Shown piece by piece: positions 47,203 through 56,217 of a stretch of DNA of 64,000 bases. Made by a program: the position numbers and the translations under genes. Each line of letters starts with the position of its first letter. Position 1 is the stretch's first letter. Source of the DNA: Siphonodentalium dalli (lineage: Eukaryota; Mollusca; Scaphopoda; Gadilida; Siphonodentaliidae); the NCBI GenBank assembly GCA_032622095.1, contig CP136061.1, positions 263,534,077 to 263,598,076 on the forward strand. Reading direction: 5' to 3'. Below the pieces are notes generated by a model, which worked only from the letters and a program-made list of their open reading frames with translations, had not been told where the DNA came from and made no database searches.

Positions 47203-47661
47203 TGTGAGGTAATGAACACATAGATATAGTAGGTACAAGTCTTTATTATGTTGTGAATAAGATATGCAGTGTGTACAAATATAATGACCAAGAGTCGCCG
47301 CGAAGTGATGTCCCCGAATGGGTGATGCCTGGTGTGAATGATGCCTGGATATAACCTCGAGATGAGATGAGTCTAGTGAAAGCATGATGTGATGGGATGT
47401 GGTTGTTTCTTATATACTATTTGGGATGCATATTAGATGAGGCGTTTGGCAATACACATCGGGATTGGTTCCACCTTTATGGTCATCTCCCTTGACCATA
47501 TTTGGGAGCCATCTTCATTGTGTGTATGTCTTCGCTGGGAGTAAGACGTGTGAGGTTTCGTTAAGAACCGAACACGAATATCTGAATTTGGGGTTTTATA
47601 TATTGGGACATTCGTATAGTTTGAATCAAGTTGTGAGATTATAATGGGTAGTTATCTCAAA
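47203..47661 (-). repeat. 3' LTR (459 bp)
   Basis: In plus coordinates begins TGTGAGG and ends TATCTCAAA. In sense direction the 5' end should be TGTGAG but reads TTTGAG, one of the three differences from the other LTR. A polyadenylation signal AATAAA (sense) is at 47247-47242, about 40 bases from the LTR end. Short antisense frames here are not genes. Confidence 0.95.
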
Positions 47662-47663
47662 TA

Positions 47664-47677
47664 TGTCCCCCCACCCG
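47664..47677 (-). promoter_or_regulatory. Polypurine tract
   Basis: Sense-strand GGGTGGGGGGACATA lies directly upstream of the 3' LTR and would prime plus-strand DNA synthesis. Confidence 0.65.
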
Positions 47678-48559
47678 TGTAAGATTTTTAGCGCAGCGGA
47701 AAATCTTATGTAACATCAAAAGTATGGACCTAACTGGGGTATTTGTGACCATGGTATGGATGAGGCTGAAATGAAATATAATGACGATGGTGATCATATA
47801 GTAAGTCGATCGATACTTTGTAACATTGATTGTGGTAAAGTTATGATTAATACATATGGAACAAAGTTGTCTTAAAATGATAATACGCAATATTATGAGA
47901 TTATGAAATAAATGGTGGGAAAAGCATATATGGGTTGGTATATAAAATGATCGGGCAAGCAGTGATAATGCGTGCTATATTGATATGTAGGATAAGGTGT
48001 GATAATAGAATATAGAGATACAAGTATGAGAAGTAATGAATATAACAATACGGTAATAGTGCATGGTATGTTTTGTAAATGATGTACATTGGTGATGTAT
48101 TATATAAATGCATGTTGTATTGTTAATAAAATCATGAGGATATGTATACATTCGGTATTGTGGTAATGAGAGACCAAATGTTTCTCATCTGCCGTCAATT
48201 GCACAGGGAATTGTTGAGAGCATGTGTCAGAGGTGAAATATTGTTTGGAGTGTGGTATATGAGGCATTTATTAATGCGTTTGTTGATAGGTGGCGAGATC
48301 CGTGACCAATGTTATTGATGATAATCGGCGGTCAGTTGTCTAACTCTTGGGATTGGCACGTGTCATAATGGCGTTAGCATACACAGCTGACGGGGTATGC
48401 ATGCAGTAACGATATTAGAATTAGTCTGTGGGTTTGTGCCCCTTATAGGAAAAAAAATGGTATTATTGGGAAAATGATCAATATAGATTAAGTGGTGGGT
48501 TATGGATGGACGCGTGAGTTTTTATTATTTTCATAGGTCGTAATGTGGATGATTCATCA
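47678..48559. other. 3' untranslated part of the LTR element
   Basis: Between the env frame and the polypurine tract. Sense strand is A/C-rich with only short frames; nothing recognised. Confidence 0.5.
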
Positions 48560-49051
48560 TCAACATCTTTTGGGAAATGTCAAATCTTCTTGTGTGGTTT
48601 GTATTTGAGGTTGTTTAGCTGGAGACAAATGAATATCTTTCGTAGCTTCATTGGGTATTGGTGGGGTTAGTCTGTGACGAAGTTGCATATCAGTTCCCTT
48701 TATCATTTGGTTAAGTTTATTTCGTCGCTTTGCGATTTTAATTCGTCGCGTGTTGTGATTGCGTTGAGTCTGATATTGGGAAGTTTTCGTAATACACTGA
48801 ATAATGTATTTGCGACTTGAGATGGCAATCAGTAAAATTAATATGAACGTAATGACCGCGGGAATGATGATTTGGTAATAATCCTGTTTTGTTTTTTGTT
48901 TGATGGGTTGCAGGGAAGTGACTGTTTGCAGAAAATCATATAAGGATAGTTGCTTTATGGGGGGGTAACTTGTTTGGAATCGATACTTGAGGGGGCAAGT
49001 TATGAATTTGGGAAAATAATGGCTTCCATTGTGGCAATTTATGTAATTCAA
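48560..49051 (-). pseudogene. env, membrane anchor and cytoplasmic tail (separate frame)
   Basis: Continues the envelope gene in a different frame from the main block. Shows a strongly hydrophobic stretch of about 20 residues (around 48860) followed by basic residues, then a hydrophilic tail rich in basic residues: the anchor and tail of a type I membrane protein. It overlaps the main env frame over 48936-49051, where the sense strand has a run of seven C (48959-48965); the frame difference falls in this overlap. Whether it is a mutation or an assembly error cannot be told. Confidence 0.7.
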
Positions 49052-50657
49052 TAGTTGATTGTAATTGGGTTATTTGTGTCTTGATGGTGATGTTTGATGA
49101 GTTCAAAGTTGTGAATGCAATTAGTTTGATACTGGCTGATGTAGCTATGCACCTTGGTGGCAAAGTTATCGTTGCGATGGGGGGTAAAATTGTGATTCTA
49201 TACGGTCGTTTTCTTAAGAGATTGTGATGACAGTTTACTGTAAATGTATGAGCTTTCGTGGTTGTTATAAGCCATGTACATGCCGCCAGCTTAATAGCGG
49301 ATGGTAAATTATACTGAGGGTAGATGGCTATAGGGCAATTTGTGGCGGTATTTTTTGTATCATTGGTGAATATGTTGAGTAGGCAGTTATGATTATGTGA
49401 TGCGGCGATTGAAATTTTTTGAATTTTACAATATGGTAATTTGTTTAAAATACACGGGTGATTGTCACCAATGGTGGTATATTTGGATCGGTCGGGAGAT
49501 AATAGCAGGTAATTATGAGTAATATCGATTCGGGCAACTGTATATTTATTGTTGTGTCTGAGTTTTGGGTCTCTAGGGTCTAATGGATAAAAAAATGGTA
49601 TAGCGCGGAATATGTCAAACTGCATTCTGATATCGCGTAAATAAATTGTTATGGTAATGATTAGTCTGCTGTCTGTGAGTATGGTTTGTGTCTTCAAATG
49701 TTGGTAATATTTTGCAATTCCCGATTCTATGGGGAATGGTAACTTCAAATGGGCTGGAAGTAATTTCGTTATACTGTCAAGTGCCTTTTTTAAATGTATT
49801 GGGCTTATGATCTCCGGTGTAAATCGGTGGTTAATTAGAGAGGCAATTTGAACTTTAAGATGTCGCAAATATAATTTTGCTTGGATAACATCTTGTTGTA
49901 TTTCATGTAATATTACTAGAAACTTAGCATTGATGATTGTGAATATTTCAATTGTATGTACATGTTTTTGAGTCCGATGTGTTTCTTTTCGAAGTGTGGC
50001 TTGAATATTGGATATTGTTGTTGATAATGTGTTGACTCGTTGGCGATTTTCGTTTGAAATGACGCGTGTGATGTTCATGATAGAATAAGCGGTTTGAGTG
50101 TCGTGTTGGATTTTTTTTTGGTTTTGGTAGAGGGTTCGTATGTTATCTTCTACATGTGTAATATCTGACATCGAAGGTGTGCCGAATAAAAACTTAGCTA
50201 TATCGCTTATTACTGGTAATATTGCTCGTTTGAGTCTTTTGGTATTATGGAGTTGATAATAATTATGATATTCATATTGGATTTGTTTTGTTTCCGTGAG
50301 AGCTGCTGCTAATTCAGTTTGTAAATCTGTCAAAATGTTGATGAGATTAAAGTTAATGTTATTTGTCTCGTTCCTGAACGGCGGTTTGTTATGGTGATAT
50401 GTGCTTTGATGAAACGTGGCACAAATGCTATTGAGTTTATTTTGGGCCATCCTTATGTCGGTAGCGAGTCTTGCTATGTAGGTATAATATGGTGTGAGTT
50501 CGATGAGAAAACTGAGATCCCAATTTTCATTTGAGACAGCAATTTGCCGGTGATGCAAAAATAACATGTTCTGTCGAGTTAACATAGCGTCACTAGTTTG
50601 AAAGCCGATGATAAGTATGAAGAGGGTCGGTTTAACGAAGTTTTCTGTAGGCTTCAT
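48936..50657 (-). CDS. env, class-I-fusion-like envelope ectodomain (frame broken at 3' end)
   Basis: Surface glycoprotein gene of the errantivirus/baculovirus-F type, by layout. The likely start is the ATG at 50657, just after a good splice acceptor (AG at 50671-50672), followed by a hydrophobic signal segment. A furin-like site RLKR ends at about 50226 and is followed by a fusion-peptide-like stretch AILPVISDIAKFLFG. Long heptad-like helices come next. Several N-x-S/T sites are visible. The upstream ATG at 50744 is in the same frame. The anchor lies in another frame (48560-49051). Role in cell entry is inferred from family; infectivity is unknown. Confidence 0.7.
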   Translation of the reverse strand: MKPTENFVKPTLFILIIGFQTSDAMLTRQNMLFLHHRQIAVSNENWDLSFLIELTPYYTYIARLATDIRMAQNKLNSICATFHQSTYHHNKPPFRNETNNINFNLINILTDLQTELAAALTETKQIQYEYHNYYQLHNTKRLKRAILPVISDIAKFLFGTPSMSDITHVEDNIRTLYQNQKKIQHDTQTAYSIMNITRVISNENRQRVNTLSTTISNIQATLRKETHRTQKHVHTIEIFTIINAKFLVILHEIQQDVIQAKLYLRHLKVQIASLINHRFTPEIISPIHLKKALDSITKLLPAHLKLPFPIESGIAKYYQHLKTQTILTDSRLIITITIYLRDIRMQFDIFRAIPFFYPLDPRDPKLRHNNKYTVARIDITHNYLLLSPDRSKYTTIGDNHPCILNKLPYCKIQKISIAASHNHNCLLNIFTNDTKNTATNCPIAIYPQYNLPSAIKLAACTWLITTTKAHTFTVNCHHNLLRKRPYRITILPPIATITLPPRCIATSASIKLIAFTTLNSSNITIKTQITQLQSTIELHKLPQWKPLFSQIHNLPPQVSIPNKLPPHKATILI

Positions 50658-50670
50658 ATCGCTTGCACCC

Positions 50671-50690
50671 CTATAAGTAAAAATATAGGT
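50671..50690 (-). promoter_or_regulatory. Candidate env 3' splice site
   Basis: Sense strand reads acctatatttttacttatag and is followed 13 bases later by the env ATG. Env mRNAs of retroviruses and errantiviruses are normally spliced. Confidence 0.5.
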
Positions 50691-50744
50691 GTGTATTAGC
50701 GGGTTAGCCGGTATCTGATTATAAAGATAGATTCGCGTGGGCAT

Positions 50745-52920
50745 GGCTTTTATGGGTTAACTGGTTTGATTAATCGATGAGATTTTTCGGCCGGTGTAAG
50801 TTGTAATGTCATTCTCAAATTACTGTGTAAAATTGGTACCCCCAGAAATCGACGAAATATGACGTCACGCGATGCCAGTGTGTGTACCAATTAGCCGCGC
50901 TGCGTGCACTAGGCGTGTCGACGAAGGTAATTAGTGGTATAAATGCGATGGCAATTACGGCTGTAAAATATTGCGGGCCTATCTTTCGATATTTGCAGTT
51001 ATGAGTCAACTTTTGAGTGAGTTAGAGTGTAAGTTGAGAAATGCGAAGTTATGAGGTCTAGGGTATTTTGGGGTTATCATTGATTCGATCTATCTGACAT
51101 ACGTAATTGACCAGATAGTCGATCAATTTGAGCGGGGGAATGAGCACGCCCGGACGGGAGTATCATCAAAAAGTGATCGATATCTGTGTACCCTGTGGTT
51201 GGAAGAAAATGAGAGGTGTCATCTCATTTTAAATCTGAGGAAACAGATTAGGGAAGAGAGGAGAAGATTGATAGATCTGTGGTCTGAAGAACAGACTGAC
51301 TGGTAACACGGAGTTAAGTTGGGCCGGCTGATGAGCGAGATTTGAGGAGGTTTGGCAGGAGGAGTGAAGGAGAAAGATGGGCCCAATCTTTGATAGCTGT
51401 CTGTGCCTATATAATTTAACGTGGGCTACATCGTGCTAATGAAGATTGGTTTCATTGAAAACATCACATGGACATCTGAATGTGAAAGACGAGTGGTATT
51501 GCTGTATTATTTATGAAATGTATGTGTCATAGGGTGTAGGTATACCAACAGTCAAGTCAATATGGATATCAAAAGGCATATGAATAAATGCATATTGTAT
51601 TCTGCTATATATAGGTTCTTATTGCTATATTTGACATGGTTATTGGCGGAAATATTTGGTGATTGTATAGTATTAGGGGAGTGCAATTGACGCATGGAAT
51701 AGTAGTTCTATCTATATTGTAATGATAATATTTTGATCGCGCATTATCACGCGGCTCTGGTTATCTTGGCTGGGGGGGGGGGGGGGGTATGTATACGATA
51801 TCGTCGTGTTGGGAGATATATTGTGATTTACACATACATGTTATTCAGGCTCATTTTAGCTCTGCACATGTATATGTGATTTAGGGTTTTTTTGTTTTTT
51901 TTGGGCAGTGGGGGGGGGGGGGGGGTGGTACATATACGATATCGTCGTGTTGGGAGATATATTGTGATTTACACATACATGTTATTCAGGCTCATTTTAG
52001 CTCTGCACATGTATATGTGATTTAGGGTATTTTGGGCAGTGGGGGGGGGTGTGTATACGATATAGCCTTGTGTGATATGTGCTTTGATGCACTGCGTACG
52101 TCTTTGGCTATTATGGGTGGAGTGTAGAATGGGTTATGGGTGGTTGTGTGGCACGTCTGTCGTGTTTTGTATGTCACATGTTAATTTGAATTAGGCCTTG
52201 ACTGGCCGTTAACATGTGCGTTATATTCGGTAATTTTTTTTGATTTTGTTTGTTTGTTTGTTTTTTTTGGATGGGCGTTCGGATGTCATGGGACTTGGAT
52301 TGTGACTTGCATCTCACTAGATACGTGGTGTGTGGGGGAGGGGTGTGGTGTATGTACTGAATCGTTATGGAAGGTTCACCTATCGGTGTTCTTGTCATAT
52401 TTATTGGTTTGTGTGCGTAGCTTGATTTTGACTTTATGATACACTTGTGAGGACGTGAACCTTGGTTAATTATTTCATCTAAATAGGGTTATTTGTGTTT
52501 AATGAATAATTATGGATAGTTTTGGTTATGAGGCAGATAAATTGGCTGGGTAATGTTTGTTTATGTTATTAGTTTATGTTGAAATATTCCTATTTATTGA
52601 TATGATACTTGTGTAACATATTTGTATTGTATTTATTTTTTGTTGTTTGAGGGAAGCAAGTTTAGCCCTGTGTGCACTGTGCACCGATGCACACTGGACT
52701 TGCTAGTATTGAGTTATAATCTGATTATTAGATGATGTTTAGTGTGTTAATTTATCATTGGACATTATGTTTAGATGTATCGAAGAGATATCGCTTGAGA
52801 GCTGGTTCGATGTTAGCGGGAACAGGCGTTTGTAATATATATTACCGTGTGGGTCTATTTGAGATAGATGGTGCCTAGCATGTCCCTCGGGAATCTTCGA
52901 GAATGCCTACTTGATTTGGC
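50745..52920. other. pol-env spacer, proximal part, with G-run tandem duplication
   Basis: No sense-strand gene seen. At 51772-52075 a block of about 137 bases (G-run, tatacgatatcgtcgtgttg, ...cacatgtatatgtgatttag) is present twice and begins a third time. Short plus-strand frames near 52254 lack coding character. Confidence 0.55.
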
Positions 52921-52976
52921 ATAGCGTCTTGATTCGATACGGACGCTATCTGCCAATATGGGATGAGTATATAAGG
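52921..52976 (+). promoter_or_regulatory. Antisense promoter candidate: inverted repeat plus TATA box
   Basis: ATAGCGTC (52921-52928) and GACGCTAT (52942-52949) form an 8-bp inverted repeat, followed by TATATAAGG at 52968-52976. The ATG of the antisense ORF lies 43 bases past the TATA box, which fits initiation about 30 bases downstream and a very short leader. Confidence 0.5.
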
Positions 52977-53018
52977 TGTGGGAATATCGACAAGTGTTAT
53001 TTCTGACTTAATTTCATT

Positions 53019-53396
53019 ATGTCTGATTACTTGCTATTCTTGGAGGCTGAGCTCGCAGTATTGGAGACGAGTCACTATGAAGTGACTATGCAGTATGTGG
53101 ACCACGTACTGGCATTCTATGATGCCATAGTTGCCGTGTGCCTTGCCGGAGGGACCAGTATAGACTGGGCTAGGTACTTTAGTTCCGTGTCTGAATTGGA
53201 AAGATGTCAGACGGTGGTCAATCTCCGATTGGAGATAATAGATGAAAGGCAGAGAATAGTAGATATATGGAGTCAACATCGGACAGTATTGTAAGAAGAT
53301 GTCGCTATGAATGCTGCCCCTGATGAATTTGGACCGTCCCTGGATCAAGAGCTGGCTTGCATTCTGCAAGCTGGCACGGTGTTTAGCCAACAATAA
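53019..53396 (+). CDS. Antisense ORF inside the LTR element, unknown product
   Basis: On the strand opposite gag-pol-env. ATG at 53019 opens 91 codons (MSDYLLFLEAELAVLETSHY...) to TAA at 53292-53294; the same frame then continues EDVAMNAAPDEFGPSLDQEL to TAA at 53394-53396. Codons begin with a purine in about 60 percent of cases, as in real genes. The peptide is predicted helical and acidic, with LERCQ and DERQRIVDIW. No family recognised. The opposite strand is also open over 53034-53399 (121 codons), so strand choice rests on codon pattern and the TATA box. Could be an accessory gene or a captured host fragment. Confidence 0.5.
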
Positions 53397-53488
53397 CATG
53401 AATTGAATTGTTTTTGTGGTTATTCACCGTGTTAGCCTGTAGAAATAACATCTTGCTGATAAATTCAGTGAAAAGAAATGTAATTTTT

Positions 53489-53525
53489 TGTTGTTGTTGT
53501 TGTTGTTGTAGTTGTTGTTGTTGTA
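53489..53525. repeat. (TTG)n microsatellite
   Basis: About twelve TTG units with one interruption; the cysteine-run frame across it is an artefact. Confidence 0.95.
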
Positions 53526-53939
53526 ACCGTGGTAATGCACCAAAGGTGGCAATATTGGTTGAAATACTAAGAGTAACTTCTGTAAACGTGCTAAATCGCC
53601 AAAGATTATTTAATTATAGTCTAAGATTGGTTGAAATATAAAGAGATCAATATATTATTAGCCCGCTGCCAAGAATTATTACAGAGTTCAATACTGTTAT
53701 TGATTGGGTTATCTAAGTTTTAGAATGAAGAGCGTTTGTTTGTTCGTTAAAATAAATTTGGTTTTAGTTATTTCGGAGAGTTTATGGGAACGTATTGAAT
53801 ATGGGAGAAATGCCGGGGTTGATATAATATACGCTTTATAGTAAAGAGCGTTATATGTTTGCTTCGGGGTTTCATGCGTTCAACTAATGTCGGCAAATGT
53901 ATGTGAGAAGTGAGGTTGGAAATGGAATAGGTATTCAGT

Positions 53940-54434
53940 GATGAAATGCCGTGGTTTCTGTACCAATCGTTCTATGATAAAGAGCGTTGTTTGGCAGTAT
54001 TGGGGGTAGTGATATTGAGGGAAATATGCCGTGATTATTGTATCAACTACTATATAATATATATAGTATTGCGGCGTTGGTGGGGGGGGGGGGTGTCTAC
54101 ATTGAGGGATAATATGCCGTGGTTTCTGTACCAATCGTTCTATGATAAAGGGCGTTGTTTGGCAGTATTGGGGGTAGTGATATTGAGGGAAATATGCCGT
54201 GATTATTGTATCACCTACTATATAATATATAGTGTATTGTGGCGTTGGTGGGGGGTGTCTACATTGAGGGATAATATGCCGTGGTTTCTGTACCAATCGT
54301 TCTATGATAAAGAGCGCTGTTTGGCAGTATTGGGGGTAGTGATATTGAGGGAAATATGCCGTGATTATTGTATCACCTACTATATAATATATAGTGTATT
54401 GTGGCGTTCGTGTGCTATGTCAATGAATATATGA
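53940..54434. repeat. Three tandem units of about 162 bp
   Basis: Each unit starts atgccgtggtttctgtacca and includes ttggcagtattgggggtagt and a G-run. Within a unit the phrase atgccgtgattattgtatca is a diverged copy of its own beginning, so the array grew from a shorter unit. Worn units extend back to about 53840. Units keep both strands open (162 codons plus, 138 minus), a result of repetition. Confidence 0.85.
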
Positions 54435-54540
54435 TTGAGTTAAGCATATTGGAGGGAATGATGATGTAACTGAGTTATGAACGGGAGTTTGCCATATTGA
54501 AATCCCATTAGTGTTTAGAACGCGGAGATATCAGAGACTG

Positions 54541-54696
54541 ATGCGAAAGGCAATGATTGACAGATTGGCATGTTTCGTGAATAAACAATTGGGCAAAGAC
54601 GCCAAGTGTCAGTCGTTAGCGAAAGATATATATTACATGTCTATTAGGTTAAATTTACTTCGGCCTCATGACTCTACGTACACCTGTTGTCGATAA
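54541..54696 (+). CDS. Possible second antisense ORF
   Basis: ATG at 54541 opens 51 codons (MRKAMIDRLACFVNKQLGKD) to TAA at 54694-54696; the frame is open upstream to about 54480. Basic and compact. No promoter seen. Weak call. Confidence 0.2.
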   Translation: MRKAMIDRLACFVNKQLGKDAKCQSLAKDIYYMSIRLNLLRPHDSTYTCCR

Positions 54697-54955
54697 TTGA
54701 ATTAGAGATTTGGGAAACGAGACAATGCCCTGTTTGATGTATATGCTAAATGATCATGCCACTGGTATGAGTAAAGATTATCGTTTTTTGGCAAGTTCAT
54801 TATGTGAGGTGGCAGGGTGCCTATCTCTATGTCTAAGGGGTGGGATGGGAGAAGGTGGCGTCTGGTCTGCCTTTGTAAAACCTGTTTGATATAATACTAA
54901 TAAAAGTTATGTACACTATCTATCATTAGTGATTGTGAGGTATTTTGATACATGA

Positions 54956-55573
54956 TTATGAATGTTCGATATCAGTTGTCATCTGATATAAATCATATGT
55001 TTCCGTACTTTCGTTTGACCAATTCGTCGAAGGGCTGCTAAATGAGGGATTAGAAAGCGATGAATCTTTTGGCGTGTGTTTGGCGTACGGTGTATATAAT
55101 TTACGATGCCGGCCGCGTTTTTTATCTGCGCGATCCGATTTTGTGTCTGGCGTAGTATTATAAGAATTTTGTGTTGTAATTAATTTATGTTTTATGACAT
55201 TTGGTTCCTGTGTTTGTGGCCTTGATTGGTCGCTGGGTGAAAATTGCGGGGGTGATTGGCTGTCTGTTTTATTAAAATGTTTTGAAGCCATTAGTCTGTT
55301 GGCTAACTCAGCCAATGGTATTGAAGAACTGTCGTCTGTGTTTGATCGCTCAAGTTGAGCGCGCTTAATTGCCGTCGTTTTGAGGTCATCGTCTGATTCC
55401 AACGTGGATTGAGAGTTATTACTATCAACACTGGCTTCACTCGGTGGAAATGCAAATCGATTATGTCGTTTATTCTTTAAATGAGTGGGCCGTTGGGGTG
55501 TTGGCCAATCAACAGGGGATGGTATGATGTGTTTAGCATGTGATTTTGTTAATTTAGCAGATAGGTCATGTCT
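54956..55573 (-). CDS. pol C-terminal tail after an in-frame stop
   Basis: In the same frame as the integrase end but separated from it by TAA at 55574-55576, 205 codons follow, hydrophilic and rich in S, T, P and K (KKRGRHRKLYTPYAK). Probably the disordered tail of Pol if the stop is recent or read through. No domain recognised. Confidence 0.5.
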   Translation of the reverse strand, partial: RHDLSAKLTKSHAKHIIPSPVDWPTPQRPTHLKNKRHNRFAFPPSEASVDSNNSQSTLESDDDLKTTAIKRAQLERSNTDDSSSIPLAELANRLMASKHFNKTDSQSPPQFSPSDQSRPQTQEPNVIKHKLITTQNSYNTTPDTKSDRADKKRGRHRKLYTPYAKHTPKDSSLSNPSFSSPSTNWSNESTETYDLYQMTTDIEHS

Positions 55574-56217
55574 TTATATGTAAGATATGGGGCCTGTTTG
55601 TTTTAAGATACGCCAAAACGGCTCATATTTAAATGAAAATTTGTGATTTGGTTGGTGGATTTTGTAATAGACGGATTGGCCTATTTTAAAGGTTGGAATA
55701 GATCCACCTCTGTTCTGTTTGTGGTTGCGAGAGGCTGTTTCGAGAAGAGATTTTGTAGTTTTAAAAATAATGTGTTGATTTTGAAGCGTGGTGGCTAAAA
55801 AATCCTCTCCTAAATACTTTTCTCTGTGTGTTAAAATTCGGTCTATGCTTATCTGTGGTTCTCTAAAAAAAGTTAGAAAAAATGGTGAATGTGTATGTAC
55901 ACTGGAACAATAGAAGTTCATTGCTTGTGATGCATAATTTAGATATAGGTCCCAATTTTCTACATTTGCTTGGGTGATTGTTGAAATGATTGATGCTAGA
56001 CTTCTATGCGATCGTTCTGACTTCCCATTAGATTGGGGTCTGTAAAAACTAGTGAGGCGGTGATTGATATGGTAATATTTACAAAATTCAGTGCAAATTC
56101 CGACCCATTATCTGTCATTATTGACTCAACTGATCCAAATAAAGTGAAATACTCTGAATTCAATCTCTCTAAAATTGTATCCACCATTTTGTTATGTATG
56201 TAATGAAAATTGATCAA
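55574..56217 (-). pseudogene. Integrase catalytic core (second half) and GPY/F module
   Basis: Inserts element DNA into the host genome. The second catalytic aspartate is in IMTDNGSEF (about 56115) and the glutamate in NGKSERSHRS (about 56025), but these are in two different frames, with a shift near 56085 and another from the upstream pol frame near 56205. The end YEPFWRILKQTGPISY is the GPY/F-type C-terminal module seen in many Ty3/Gypsy integrases. Confidence 0.75.

Noticed and set aside
47164-47385. Frames inside the LTRs (also 61941-62126)
   Set aside because: Identical because the LTRs are identical; they cover U5/R, promoter and polyadenylation regions.
53408-53641. Plus-strand frame with a cysteine run
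   Set aside because: Created by the TTG microsatellite.
53946-54434. 162-codon plus-strand frame and 138-codon minus-strand frame
   Set aside because: Both arise because a 162-bp tandem unit is divisible by three and lacks stops; peptides are repetitive and unlike any protein.
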